Assembly (NCBI GenBank): GCA_001939145.1
Contig: LSRX01000066.1
Coordinates: 786,929 to 850,928 of the forward strand
Reading direction: 5' to 3'
Origin: Symbiodinium microadriaticum
Taxonomy: Eukaryota > Sar > Dinophyceae > Suessiales > Symbiodiniaceae
DNA length: 64,000 nucleotides
Positions within the stretch are counted from its first letter, which is position 1; every line of letters begins with the position of its first letter. The translations under genes and the position numbers were made by a program. Of this stretch, positions 47,996 through 60,829 are shown piece by piece. The notes beneath the pieces are model-generated. The model was not told the origin of the DNA, did not search any database, and saw nothing but the letters and a program-made list of their open reading frames with translations.

Positions 47996-49492
47996 TATTG
48001 TGAGGACCGAAGGTCATGCCAAGAGTGTGATGTTTCGGGGGGGGGGGGGTAATTGATGATGATGGTCAGAACTCAAGAAGAGCCGCTTATCAGCTTTTGG
48101 TTGATTGAAACTCGATGCCTTCCAAATCATGAGCATGGGCAGGTGTGCGGATGTTGTGTTATTCGTTTGGTTTGGCTGGTTGATGTTTTTTGACCCGGTA
48201 GATGTGGTCGTCGTCGATATCATTTTGTCATGATGTAATGCTGCTGGCTGGCGACGAGTAGTCACTGTGGTCATGACGACATAATGAACCAATGCTTTGG
48301 CGACCACCACGACTGTCGCATAGGTTGGCATTACAAGTGTTCTGCTGGGTTGTTATTGAGATGAGTTTAGTTTGGTGGCGTGTTCGTGCAAGCATGGCTG
48401 GTTGCTGGTTTTTGCTCGTCGACTATTGGGTTTGTTGCATGTTATCTCGCTGTCCGCCGTGTCAGTGATGAGTCTTCGATCGCTGCTTCTGCGGCTGCTG
48501 AGTCTTGCCAGGAATTGGGGTTCTGCCTTCGCGACGGCCTGATGCTGACATATTCTGTCTGAAGTTGTCCAAACCTCACCGCCGGTTGGGAGTGACGAAT
48601 GTACTGAAAACGTCGCTTTCAGGTCGTCGAACTCTCCATGGTCGGGAACAACCGATATCGTGCAGGCCAAGTGGCCCACAGATTGAAACTCACAGCATTA
48701 ACCATGCAGCGACTCGCAGTCTTGACGGGCTCCGAAACTTTCTACGCACTTGAAAGTTAAATTGAGAAGGCCAAGCGGACATAGCCAGGAAAGATGTAGG
48801 GACGAAGTGCAGCTGATCACCCAGACCGGGGCCCACCGGTTGATTTGAGGGTCGGGGAATCCAGCCTCTGAGGGACCATCCTATAGAAGAATCGTATCCT
48901 CCTAGAATAAGGATTCGGTACGGGTTTTACGACATAGACCTCGTGCATGAAAGATTTTAAGCCACTTAAATTCAACGCAAGGTTGTTTGTCTCTGGAGGC
49001 CGGTCTGAGGTCTGCGTTGAAAGCACATCGGCTTTGTCAGCAATCACCTACATTAAATGATGATGTGGGGTTCTGGTACTTCTAGTAGTTTCTATTGATG
49101 TCTGCTTGCATTGAAACCTTGGAACTGCGGTTTACATGTGTATGCGTGCGCCCATGTTGTAGTAAACGTTCCTACTTTGCAGTCTATGATATGATTACTC
49201 CTGCTTTCGTGCCAAGTTTTAGCCATGTTTCTGTTTAGCAGGAGTGCCATGCAGCACTATTGCCCCAGCTACATGTGAAAGGAGTGCGATGCAGCGATCA
49301 TGTCTGCAGCTACTGCTCCAGACTTGCCGACAAGCAGACTCACCATTGTGAATAATGGAGGTTTCTGTCCTCGTGTTTCAGACTTTAAGATCGACCTTAC
49401 AATTGCCATTGATGCTGTCTTCGTCATGCGAAAAGGGTAGCCGAACCGAAGTCTGCCTGCAAATGAATACAGCTGCAACTCGGATCAGACAG

Positions 49493-49527
49493 GCGATTTC
49501 GAGGGCGCCATACGCGACTACCAGGAG
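49493..49527 (+). CDS. Possible TPR-motif exon
   Basis: A 35-nt piece bounded by CAG upstream and GAG|GTT downstream. In phase 1 it encodes GDFEGAIRDYQE. This matches the first half of a tetratricopeptide repeat (G-(D/N)-(F/Y)-x-x-A-I-x-D-Y). Only this one piece was recognised, so the gene remains hypothetical. Confidence 0.3.
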
Positions 49528-50528
49528 GTTCACCGATTGCCGTCTTCAGAGACGGGGGCCACAACTAGTTCAAGGTGGGGTGGGGACACACTGGCACCTG
49601 TTGTCGGCAGAGGCGATCCAGCTATGCGAGCTGCATTGCTCTCCAGGCCTGGTCTGTGACTTAGTAGCCGCTACATAGAGTCGTACCATGGCACAGGTGA
49701 GTTGGTAATCAGTGTTCGAGGCCGTAGTAATTGCTGTTCCTTTGCCCAGGGCCAGAGCCCTACGGATCGTTCATGATCTTGCATAGCCGTACTCTCATCC
49801 GATCCTGTGTTCTTGGTAACTTGAGGCCTGCGAAGGCAGGCTTGCTTTCACTGGTCTTCCAAAGTCTGATGCAGAGGTTATCCAGATCAGGTCTTGTCTC
49901 AAGTGGTGTTGAACCGAGAAGGCCGACTGTGTAGCAGGCTTCATTAGGTTGCCCCCCAAAACCTGCCATGGTTATGTCTTCCGTTGTTACACTTTGTTTC
50001 TCGCTCATGTCAGCCCTTTTGAATCTCGGCAGGCTCCTGCTCCAGCTCCCCACGCATTGTCGCGCAGGTTGCCGCCTCTGCAAGCTGCTTTCCGCATCTG
50101 CAGAAGGTTACATGTTACTTATTGCAGTACACTACGCAGTTTCTTGACTCGTCAGTGTCACCCAGCCCTAGACTACCATGGGCATGCCTCGGCTGTTGAT
50201 CTGGAGTGCCAGCTCCGATACCCTACACCATCTAGAATATATAATAATAATAATAATAAGAAGTTGTTATACCCCAAATCGAGTTGAAGAGGTTGTAAGT
50301 TGTAAGCACCCACTACCAATTCCAAGAGGTTTGCTTGGGACTTCGGTGCAGGCATCCGGCGGATGCAATGTTGACAATCTCGTGAGGCTGAGGCCGGCAT
50401 CTGACACACGGTACACATCCAACGATGCAGGGGGAGCCGTCTTCGTCATGTAAGATGACCAAGCAGTATAGCTTTTACTACTATAGTGCACGGTGTACCG
50501 TATAAAATTTCACGCTTCATTCAGGTTA

Positions 50529-50562
50529 TGCCTCTCTCTCTCTCCCTCTCTCTCTCTCTCTC
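50529..50562. repeat. (CT)n microsatellite
   Basis: A 34-bp CT dinucleotide run with one CC interruption. Confidence 0.9.
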
Positions 50563-50864
50563 GAATGGCTGGTTTGGACGTGCTCTGATGCCACTGATGA
50601 GTGTCTTGTGCATGCGCTTGTGAATCAAGCGTCTACATGGGGAATACCTGGTTCTGGTGTGTTATGATTCCACGGACGTGTGTCTTTGGGTGCTTCTGAA
50701 ATCGGGCGTCTACATGGGGACTGGCTTGCTTGCCATGTGTATTTGTTGTCCAGTAGATGCAGCCTTGCCGACGCGGCGTGTACACGGGGAAAGCCATGCG
50801 TCCCCTTAGGCAGCTGTCTTTCAACAAAACGTGATGTGACTTAGCTGTGCTGCGGTATGTACTT

Positions 50865-51100
50865 ATACACACACACACACGGGCACATAAATAAGCACAG
50901 ACATGCATGCATACATACACGCGCACACACACATACACACATAACTATGTGACATGTGTGTATATATATATATATATATTTGTATATATTTGTATGTATG
51001 TTATGTATGTAATGTATGTATGTATGTATGTATGTATGTATGTATGTATGTATGTATGTATGTATGTATGTATGTCTGTATGTCTGTATGTCTGTATGAC
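50865..51100. repeat. (CA)n, (TA)n and (ATGT)n compound microsatellite
   Basis: CA-rich sequence, then a TA run (50960-50980), then an ATGT array (50995-51075), then CTGT variants. Accounts for the long simple-composition frames on both strands. Confidence 0.95.
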
Positions 51101-52244
51101 TGCGTGTAGGTATACACATGCACACATAGTATAGCAGGTTTGCGGTGATGTTGTTTGTGGATGGGTGCTGGGGGTTTGGGGTTTTGGGCATGTTGGTGTA
51201 CTTCTTCGTTCGAAGCTCCGCGCTGCAAAGCCAAGTCCTGGAATGCAAGAGGAGTGCTCGCTCCTACCATGAAAATGCATATTTCAACGGCCTCTCCAGC
51301 CCTTGTGTTGTCGCGCGAAGTCTAGGTACAACCTCGCCCGTGCTTTCCACCGGGCAGATCGCTGGGCTGAGGCATGGTGGGGGCAATTGCAGCTGCAGGG
51401 ATGTTACTGTTGCTATGACAGGAGGAGTTAATGGGTTTCAGGTGGCTTTTCTGATGTCAGATCGCCGGCAATGTTTACAGCTCGGGTTTGTGACGTGGGA
51501 TTCAAGCATTCAGTCTGGAGCTCGGGGTTCGATTCCTTGCCATTTCTTCTTTAATCCCCATCCAACAGTTTTTTGTTGCCATGTCTCAGGACCTAGAACG
51601 GACCATTACACTGAGCCGCCCCTACGAGTTATGGTGATTCTGATTCGTTGATGCTCTGCAGGAGCAGGTGGACAGCATCTCAAGCGTGGGTGGTGGGGTT
51701 CCGGGGTCGAGTCGGGTGCTTGGGCGTCAGAGGTTTCTGGTGGCCCGAACCTGTCCTGGCGACTGCCTTAGTCTTGCGCCACCATGTAGTCCCCATTTCT
51801 CCATCACCTGAAGTGTCAAACCCTGAAGCCCAACCACCTTGCAGTCGAACAAACCGGAAACACCAAGTGCCAGATGCCATAAATGCAACACTGGCCACAA
51901 GGCCCGAGAGCAAGCCACGGCCGTGCTGGCCTTGGACGGTGGGAAGCCCGGCTGACGCCATGCAGCCCAACCACCCTGCGTCGTCATCATCGTCGTCGTC
52001 ATATCCGGTGTTGTTGCGTCGTGATGCCCACGGCTGGCATCACTCCGGACCTTCATGTGCCCTGGCAGCCACGACTGGTCGCAGCTAAACCTGAGGCGAG
52101 TACATCAATGCGTATGCTCTGAGAGCACAGGCTGGTTTTGCAGCGCTCTGTACACGATGATCTGTAACATCGCATGGTATCGCACAGTAAGGCATCGTAG
52201 AATGCCACGCCCTTCAGAAATCTAAGTGGGCACAAGATACATAT

Positions 52245-52335
52245 TTGCGTCTATATATAGGTATATGTATGTATATGTATGTGTATATATATATATACAT
52301 ATATATATATATACATACATATATATACATATGGT
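52245..52335. repeat. (TA)n/(TATG)n microsatellite
   Basis: Alternating TA and GTAT units, largely self-complementary and able to form hairpins. Confidence 0.9.
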
Positions 52336-52894
52336 AGATCTGTGTCCAATGAGATGTTTAAGACATTCACACAGGATCCAGCCCTACACTCAAAAAAGAC
52401 ATTCACATAGGTGCGCTTGGGCTTCAGGTTTCGTGGCATTGAGATTCAACGTCCACACTTCAAGGTCCAGCTTCACATCGACAAGCCTACGGACGTACTG
52501 CAGGTTTTATAGCTTACGGTGTGCAAACCGCTGGAAACGTAACAGCCTGAATTCATGATGTTGCTCCTCTGTGTAAACCCTCTTAGTGAGAGAGTGTCAA
52601 GCTGACCGCCACTGCTGTTGATGATGAGTCCACATGTGCCCCTTATCGAACTACAAAGACAGGCTGGCAAAATGAGCTGTAGAACCATGCCCAAAGGAAC
52701 TGCTCCTACATCAGAAAGGGCCTGCGTGGAGCTCTGAAACAGTGGTAAGTCAGTCACACGAATCTCTTGCAAGTCCACTGCATGGTGTGTCTTTCTCCCC
52801 TGTCTTCAGATTCAAGCTTCAGTGGTGCGTGGGCTCCGGCGCACTAGCAGACTCTGTTCTCTGGCGTCCCATGTACATAGAAACACACAAAAAA

Positions 52895-52914
52895 CATGTA
52901 TGTATGTATGTATG

Positions 52915-52945
<31 letters not shown>

Positions 52946-53165
52946 TGTATGTAATGTAATGTTGTATGTATGTAATGTATGTAATGTATGTAATGTATGG
53001 TATGTATGGTATGTATGGTATGTATGTATGTATGTATGTATGTATGTATGTATGTATGTATGTATGTGTGTTTGTTTATTGATTATTGGTTTGTTTACAC
53101 ATATGTCTAAGTGTACATATGTATGTGTACATACATGTATGTACGTGTACAGATGTGTACACACA
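52895..53165. repeat. (ATGT)n microsatellite with TAATG variants
   Basis: ATGT units, a middle block of ATGTA/TGGT variants with 5- and 9-bp periodicity, then ATGT again and scattered GTAC/GTGT units. Confidence 0.95.
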
Positions 53166-53384
53166 CACATTTAGATATTGTTGTACCCTGTCGAATGTAC
53201 TGTTGTTTGATATGCCGTGTGCATCATGCTTGTGTTTGCTCTTTTTCCAGTGTTTTGGGTGTTGGAGGCTGCTATGGCCTCACTCGATTGGGCTGCAGCG
53301 AAGGCTTTGCATCAGGGGCGGTGGGTTTCTAAACCGTAAAGCTATCCTTGTTTAGTGGTCGTCGCAGGGTCGCAGAACCGGCGT

Positions 53385-53470
53385 GGGGGAGGGTGTGTGT
53401 GCGTGTGTGCGTGTGTGGGTGTGGGTGGGTGTGGGTGTGTGTGTGTGTGTGTGCGTGGGTGTGGGTGTGT

Positions 53471-53565
<95 letters not shown>
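53385..53565. repeat. (GT)n microsatellite
   Basis: About 180 bp of GT with GGGT and GCGT interruptions on the left and a nearly pure run on the right, ending in a G9 tract. Confidence 0.95.
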
Positions 53566-55949
53566 GGGGGGGGGGCCTCTTCTTGGGGCTTAAGGATGAG
53601 GACTGTAGGATTGAGGACTCTGCCGGTACTTGAGTTTTTGGAACCTGACCGAACTCGGCAGTCTCCGCCATTCTATGAGTAAGACGGTCTGGAGCATCGG
53701 AGCCGATTGCTCCCCCGAAGCTCCTATACACAACAGTCTGGGCTTGCTCTTGCAATGTAGGTCTTCGATTGGCTTTGTCGTTATTCGCACCGGTGTGGGG
53801 AGCGAGACAGTCGAAAGCCCCAAGCCCTACACAAACGTTCGCAGAGCCCCCGAACAGCTTTGGAAACCAAGCTTGCAGGAGGATTGGGATCGACTTGGGC
53901 AGCTCGCTGAAGGAAGCCGGGAAGCCCAGGACTCCTTCTTTTTTCAAGAATACCTCAGCTATGGGCTGAGGGAAAGGGGGGAATATTGTAATAAGGCTCG
54001 CAGCTTCAGTTTTTGGGGTTGGTATGAAAGATGCCGCTTCCCGGGTGGCGGGAGCTTCAGCCGGAGGTGTGGAGTTGAAGCAGTGAGATTTGGTTTGGAG
54101 TTGCGAAGGGGTGTGGCTTGGGGCCTGGAGCTCAACGTTTCTTTGAGGATTGAAAGGAAGGCTTGAGGGATTGAAGGTGTGGTGCTGTGTCCTTCACATG
54201 CCTTAAAGCCGGCACCCGGGCAAAGATGCGGAAGCATACGGCCAGTCAGAATCAGGACAGGGCCGACGAGTCCTGATGATTCTAGTGCTTTCTTGATCAA
54301 GATATCCAGCATCCTCATCATCAGCATCTTCGGCGTCGTCTTGGTTATCGGCGTCGCCACCAACATCACACCATTACATCACCCGCTTTCACCATCGTCA
54401 ACATCATAGCCACATCGTTAGCACAATAGCTTCGACCGGAACATCGGAGGCACTCCTTCGCCGGCGATCAGCCAGGAGGCTCACCACAAAGACATGGCAT
54501 TGCATCAGGGTTTTGGGTTTAGGGTTAGGCGCTAGTCAGCTAGTCATTCATGTAGCAGCTGTAGCAACTCCCAGGCTAGAGCCAGCTGGGACATTATGGG
54601 GCATTTCGGATCAATGCTCGTCGAACCACCCTAGTGATGTGTAGTAGCTAGCTACCCTTATCAGGGCTTGTGCCAAGGGCTTTTCACAAGGACTGGTGTT
54701 TCTGTAAGGGTTGCCAATAGATGTGGCTATAGGTACTCCCTAAATCCCTAAATACGTAACCGTTGCATTCTTTGCATGTCTACAGGGATGTATGTCGGTG
54801 CGTGGCATTTCTTTTTTTCATTTGCCTTTGTTCTGTCCCATAGCTCCCACGCTAACATGATTTGACGTTGCGGGTTTAATGCTTGGAGATTCTCCAGGCC
54901 GAATAGTGGCAGACCGAAATTTCAGCCCCAGAGGGATCAACGACATGGGCGGAATGCACTGCCCTCGACCGCCCAGCACGGCGTAGTTTAGAAGTCTAGA
55001 GTCCGCTTAGGGAGATGTGGAGGGTCCTGCGCGGGAAAGGTCTGTACAGCGGACTACGAATCCCACCACTTGGGGTGCTGGACTGTAGCAGGGAATGAAT
55101 TGGTGATCGTCACATCCTGGTGTCGTGCTGCGCAGTTCTTACTGGCCTAAACTCCTCGTGAGCGCTCGCAGCCTGAACAGTTCGTTTTTGTTGCCAGTGC
55201 CGTTGTCGACAGGTCCTGCGCGCCTGGCGAAGGCCCTTGGGACAGTGCGTTAGGCAACAAGCACTGTGGAACTGTTGGGTTTGAGTTCTTTTTATATGTT
55301 GAGGTTTTTGAAGGCTTCCGATTTAGGGTTGAATATGGTGTTCAGTAAGATAGACCTCCTCCTAAGCAGAAAGCATCACTTGTTCAGATTTTCGAGGATT
55401 TGTGTCGAAGACTCGAAGTCTAAGCATTTTGGTGATGGCGTGCACGCGCTTCTGAGCTTGCAGGCGTTGAGATCATGCAGTGTATCTCACATCTTAATTA
55501 AGATGTTGTAGTAGTCTGGTTAGTTTGTCTGTTAGTCAAGTACATGCATACTGACGCCCTAAAGTCGCGGTTCCGATAAACTGAAACAGAGTAGAACAAC
55601 TGCATCACCGTGTTACACAAAACACCCTACGCCCTACCGCTGAACAACCCTCTCATGTACGCTGCAGTACTGGCAACTGCCGTCCCTGGCAATGCAAGTT
55701 CTTGCAAGTTTGCTGGAGTCCTAACCCTAAACCCTAAACCCGAGCCGAAGGCGGCGGGACGAGTGCTGCAGGCAGCTAGCGCAGGAGTTGGCACTTGTTG
55801 CGCTCCTCCTACCGCGGCTTTCGGCGAGAGCTCCGAGAGCCTGCAGTTCTGGGAGGGTCATTGCAAAATAAAGGAGGGGGCCCAGAGCTTCAAAAGCCGC
55901 AACCCGAAACCCTCTATAGTGCCCAAACCCCAAACTGTCCTACACTCTA

Positions 55950-58882
55950 CCCCACACAGAATCTGAGTTCAGAGCCGGAGGATCACTACGACGCCCTTGG
56001 GCTTCCAAGGCTCTCCAGTGAGGAGGCCCGCAACAGAGCTGAGGGACTTTGGGGTTTTCGGCTTTGCTTGCCATTCTGTAGCCTCTCCGCCTTCCGGAGC
56101 AGTGAATAAGTAAGATCATGAAGCTGTTCACGAACATTGCCAGCTGCTCGTAATCACTCTTCATCGTGAAGGTTGGCTGTCAAGGAAAAGCTTCGGAAAG
56201 GAGCCCAACAGAACCCACTCTGCTTGGCATGGTGACGGCTGAAATTAACACCGCTCTTGACAGCAGATGCTTGCGAGTGCGGAGTGCGAATACCCCTGGG
56301 CTTGGTGCTGTTCAGGGCAACTTCCGTGTTAGACCAAACATTGAGCCCTGTGCTTAGAAGCTAATCCCTAAATGCCAAGAAGCCCCACTGTCGCAAACCG
56401 TGCAACCTAAGCTCTAAACCTGAACCCCTTTGCCTTTGCGACCTTCAAGCCCTGAAGCCTCTCAGGATGTGCGTCGTGCTTACAGAGACTTGGCGCGCCG
56501 ATGGCATCCCGATAAACACCAAAACAGGCCTGGGATTCGTGCCGGAGAGCTACCTTGCACCATACAAGGCTTCTCGTGATAATCTGGTAGTTTCAAGGCA
56601 TTTCCTTGCCTAATTGCGGGGTATTGGGTTCTCTGGGTAGGGGATTGAAGCTTCAGGGCAACAGGCTTTCTCAGATAAGAGGAAGCCAAGCTAAGGGGCA
56701 CCATCTTTACCGTAGCGGAGGGCACTAGAAATTACTCGTCTTCCGCCCTGACAGGGCGAAGGCCAGACTCTTTAATGGGACATATCGTCTTCCAATGCGT
56801 GCAGTTTAGGTGCACAGACCGCACCCTCACAGATACAACCAGCGTGCCCCAAGACTAAAACTCTGCATGTGTCCACGACCAGAGCGGCTGTTCCCCTAGA
56901 TTGCCGCAAACCCACGTCTTACCCACCCCTCGCAACCCAGTCAAAAGGGATCCCCACACAAATGCCTTCGTCTTGTTGCTGTTGGGGTAAGCAGGGGATC
57001 GGATCTCCGGGACCGCGCCGCTCGCCGCTTTGGACGCATCCACCAGGCCAAGAGCGTCGTTTGTAGCAAAGGTGTGGTTTGAGGGTCCATACCAGAAGAA
57101 TACACACACACACATAGAATATAAATATATATATATATATAGATGTATGTATTGCCATGTATATGGATGGATGCATGCATGTATGCCTCAAACACATGAT
57201 TTGTATCCTACAACAGGTACATACCACCACACAAGATAAATATCTAGTGATGAACCTGGATGCGAGTGAAGCTGACTAGCTCGAAACAAAGATGAGGGGC
57301 GGTATCTTGATTACCGCATAGATGTGCTTTCATGTTTTTGAGGCCTCTGCCATGACGTGTCATATGTGTTGACACATGTTAGGTATTACCTGATGGTTAC
57401 TTGGCTGCTTCGTCATGTCGATGATGAGTGATGTACTGCGCAGTACAGTGAGGAGTGTTTTTCTGACTTCGCATGTAGGCATTTGATCCTAGCCATCAGA
57501 GAGAAAAATAGAGAGAGAGAGAGAGATATATATATATATATACACATATTATGTATGTATGCATGTATGTACGTACATAGGTATGTCTGTATGCATGCAT
57601 GCATGCATGCATGTATGTATGTATGTATGTATGTATGTATGTATGAGCTTAAGATTCTACCAGGAGTCTTGTGCAAGCGCTCCTACCAAAAAACAACATA
57701 AGGCCTTAGACGGTGCTTGAGGAGTCTCACGTCTCATCATCGCCCTCCATGGCGTCGTTTCTCTGGGATTACCCGAGCACTTGGCAATGGTGGGAGCTAC
57801 GAATGCCAAGATCAGATCCGTGAAGTCCCGGAACCGCGAAGCCCTAAACCCTGAACCTGAAAAAGAGTTTTAAACCCAATGTTGAGAACCCCTGAGCCCC
57901 TGCGAGCCTTATAGGAGCCCCTCTTGGAGCCTTTAGAGCAACCCTTATAGTATCTTACAGGGGCCAACCCTCAAAGGAAACCTTTTGAAGAGCATAGGAC
58001 CCATGAAGACGCCCTGATAGGTAGATAGATAGATAGATGGATAGATAGATAGATATAGATATATATATATATATGTATACATATATACATATATACAGAT
58101 AATGTATGTGTATATATATATATATACAGAGAGAGAGAGAGAGATATTCATATTGACCTTATCAGGCTTACGAGGTCCTGGCTGACGAGGCACCGGAGCA
58201 TTTGGAGAAGTAGGGTGGTCAAACTCCGAGCTTTAAGGCTTCAGGGTTCTTTGGGAGCCCCGCCCGTTGCAAAAAAGCGTGCTTTGGGATCTTGAAGCCT
58301 TCTGTGACGGGTTGAGGGCTTAGGGCTGAAGCTCTCTTGGGACGAATACAAGACTTAGGGATCTAGGGCTTCGAGCTTTGCGGGGTTGCCCTTAAGTTTT
58401 GGAGTTTCGTCGGGTGAAGGCTTGTAGGTCCTGGGTTTTGGGTTGAGGCATTTGTGTAGAGTTGTCATACGCTGTGACAGGATGCTAACAGCTCAGGCTT
58501 GTCGCCACGCGTTCTGTGTCCGCTATGTCTGCTAGCATCGTGCTTGTTGGGACGATCTGGTGCCAGACTTGAGAAATTTGAGGGCTGCCCGAGCGTCATG
58601 CGCTGAGTGCGAGGCTGAGGAGCGGCATGATGCAAGATCAGGTGACTGAAGAATTAGGAAGAACACCTCTTCGTAGTTCCTATAGCTGTTCACCATCTTA
58701 CGCCCAAAACTCTCTTCTAATTATTCAGACCCATATGTGACACGTCAAGAACTTGTGAACATCAGAGGGCAATGACACTCCAGACCTCTAAAACTCGCTC
58801 AACTGAGCCTTGCAAGTTTGGAATCTGCAGATGCCCGGAGGCCACGAAGCGGCCTTACGACACGGAGCTGCTGCTGCGAGAG
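55950..58882 (+). CDS. J-domain (DnaJ/Hsp40) protein, partial (4 exons seen)
   Basis: J domains stimulate the ATPase of Hsp70 chaperones through an HPD loop. Exons recognised: about 55950-56025 (EPEDHYDALGLPRLSSEE), 56466-56527 (DVRRAYRDLARRWHPDKHQN), 58166-58189 (AYEVLADE, a 24-nt micro-exon) and 58841-58882 (ATKRPYDTELLLRE). The first two join in phase over a GC-AG intron (56026-56465), giving helix I, helix II and the HPD loop. The last two join in phase 0 and match the helix III end and the K-R-x-x-Y-D that follows. An exon coding the F-K-x-I segment between HPDKH and AYEVL is missing from my model and should lie between 56528 and 58165, because phase changes from 2 to 0. The start codon and the C-terminal part are not found. 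All downstream exons begin with G after AG. The intron before AYEVLADE contains ATGT, CTAT/GATA and TA arrays. It is too incomplete to assign a J-protein class. Confidence 0.72.
57105..57185. repeat. (CA)n/(TA)n/(ATGT)n microsatellite
   Basis: Short compound simple repeat inside the J-domain gene intron. Confidence 0.9.
57508..57646. repeat. (GA)n/(TA)n/(ATGT/ATGC)n microsatellite
   Basis: Compound simple repeat inside the J-domain gene intron. Confidence 0.95.
58018..58145. repeat. (GATA)n/(TA)n/(GA)n microsatellite
   Basis: Compound simple repeat ending about 20 bp before the 24-nt AYEVLADE exon. Confidence 0.95.
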
Positions 58883-59821
58883 GCCAGCCCGGACCCACAA
58901 AAGAGTATGTTTCTTGTTGGCAAGTTTCGGGCAGCAGCATTGGGGAGTTTCCGAGCCAAGTCTCTTTGCTGCCATTGCCATGTGAGGGCAACCCAAGTTT
59001 GACACGTCGGCGCATGGCTTTGCTCGGAAGTGCTCGGTAGTAGGCTCCAAGATCCCAAACTCAACCTACGTTGATGGCCGATTCCTCCTACACGTCTGTA
59101 GTCCTTGCATGGCAGCCCATCTGAAACCGTAAGATTCGAAGGGGGTTTAGGCTCCTTGCGCTCGCCAAACCTGCACCGACGTGCCACTCTGCTCGCGTCG
59201 GTCTTGCAGGTGGCGAGCGCTGCAGCGGAAATCCTAATTCGTTCACATCCTTGCTATGACAAGAAAGGCATTCAATCGTTGGCCCTTCGCCTAAAGCACA
59301 CCAGGAAGTCTCAACCCCTAATGAGAAGCATAATAACTCCCTGGCAAGGCGCGGCCTCTTTCCGCGGGCCTTGCACCCTGGCGTCCTAGCCGAGGCGCGG
59401 AACATGCATTCCGGCTCAGTCGGGCTGTTGTAGGGGATCGCGGGGCTTCGAGATATTGGGCGAAATTAGGAGTTTCGTGTTCGGCAGTTTACGAGATTTC
59501 CAGCTCCTGAAACAGCCCAGGCCCTGAAAACCTATACAAGACCCACAGCCCTAAAGCCCCAAGCTCTAACCCCTGCACCTGGGAGAAGTTCGGTGGCATC
59601 TTCAGATGTTGTAGATACAGATACAGCCGTATAAAAACCCGTACAGCCCTGAACTTGGCCCTAAGCCTTCACTGCTACGGCCCTGAAAGTCTCGAACTTG
59701 TGGTGCTGGCTTTGTGGCTTCAGACAGCTCCCCACACACACAGATAGATAAATATAGATGAAGATGTAGATATAGATGTGAATGTAGATGTAGAGTGTAG
59801 ATCATATTCACATATGTATAC

Positions 59822-59856
<35 letters not shown>

Positions 59857-60829
59857 ATGGTATGAGTGCGCATGCCTGCCTGCACACATGTAGTAGGACC
59901 CCTTGCCTATCAAAGCAAAAGAACAGTCCCAAACCTGTGAAACCCCCAAACCCCGAAAGTCTTATCCCTTGAGCCCCCAAGCACCGTTCAAAAGCCACTA
60001 AACCCCAAACCCGTGAACCCCTCAGCCGCAAAGCCCCACACTAAGCGCGCTGAAGCCCCGAAGCCCGAAGAAGCTTGAGGACCCAGCTTGGTTGACCAGC
60101 TCACCGCACGAGGCAGCAACTGCCAATTTTGGGGCTTATAGGTTATGGGGGCATCGAGGTTTTCCGGTTAGGGGTTATGGCTTTAGGGGTTCCTAGGGCT
60201 GTACGGATACCATGTGTGGTATCACGGACTTCGGGGCCTCCCCTTCATCGGAGCTGGGTTGGACTGGGTTAGCGGGTTCAGGGATGTTCAGGGTTTAGGG
60301 GTTTAGGGTTTAGGATGGTCAGGGTTAACAACAGCTTGTTGCGACTGAAGAAAGTGGCAAATTCTGGGCCTGGGATCGGTATCACGGCGACATCTTACAA
60401 TGCCAACAGACATACAGAAATGAGTCGCTTGGGGTTCAATCACATGTAACTGTTGCTGCGTCCGGGTCTTGATGTTACTGCGACGTCGCAATAGGGTGCG
60501 CTTGGTGGTCTAGCGTTTCGACTCGAAACTGTGGAACATGTCGACACGTCGGGCAAGGGCTGTTTTAATCTGCCATAGGCTGACCCGAAGCAATGCGGCA
60601 ATGCGTCAACACGATTAGATTCTTCTGCAGGCCGTCAAATTGGAGTTCCAACACAAACGTCCTTCCCGCATCACCTTTCATGGAACGCAGCTTTCGCAGA
60701 TTGTTCGAAGAATTCATTCATCGCTTTTAGGTCCTGGGTGTACCGCTTGCGTACCGTGTTTGTGTGCGCGTTTTGCCTGTCGTGGTTGAGATAAAAATTA
60801 ACGAATGAAGTTCGTAGACATTCATATCC
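58883..60829. other. No gene resolved
   Basis: Further exons of the J-domain gene may lie here; an Ala-rich piece after TTGCAG at 59209 is a weak candidate. It contains a GATA/GATG/TA/TG repeat (59740-59855), a long tract of degenerate CCCTAAA/CCCCAAA-like units (59930-60080), and TTTAGGG units at 60289-60314. Confidence 0.4.
59740..59855. repeat. (GATA)/(GATG)/(TA)/(TG) microsatellite
   Basis: Compound simple repeat downstream of the J-domain exons. Confidence 0.9.

Larger units (their letters stand above)
40632..55940. other. 15 kb rich in repeats, few coding traces
   Basis: No gene could be assembled. Contents: (ACT/ACG)n at 41310-41352, a small inverted repeat at 43400-43422, telomere-like tandem units at 45376-45448, the Asp-rich GAT array at 47439-47995, a G11 run at 48038-48048, (AAT)n at 50238-50262, (CT)n at 50529-50562, ATGT blocks at 50865-51100 and 52895-53075, TA at 52250-52335, and a long GT array at 53385-53565. 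One TPR-like exon is suggested at 49493. A short ORF with a signal-peptide-like start lies at 41945-42100. Minus-strand frames at 46732-47417 look moderately coding but have no family. Confidence 0.4.

Noticed and set aside
51520..51550. tRNA T-arm-like GGTTCGATTCC
   Set aside because: The stem has two G-U pairs, and no acceptor or D-arm partner is found at the right distance.
50907..53593. Long Cys/Val/Tyr, His/Thr and Gly/Val frames
   Set aside because: Products of ATGT, GT and TA simple repeats.
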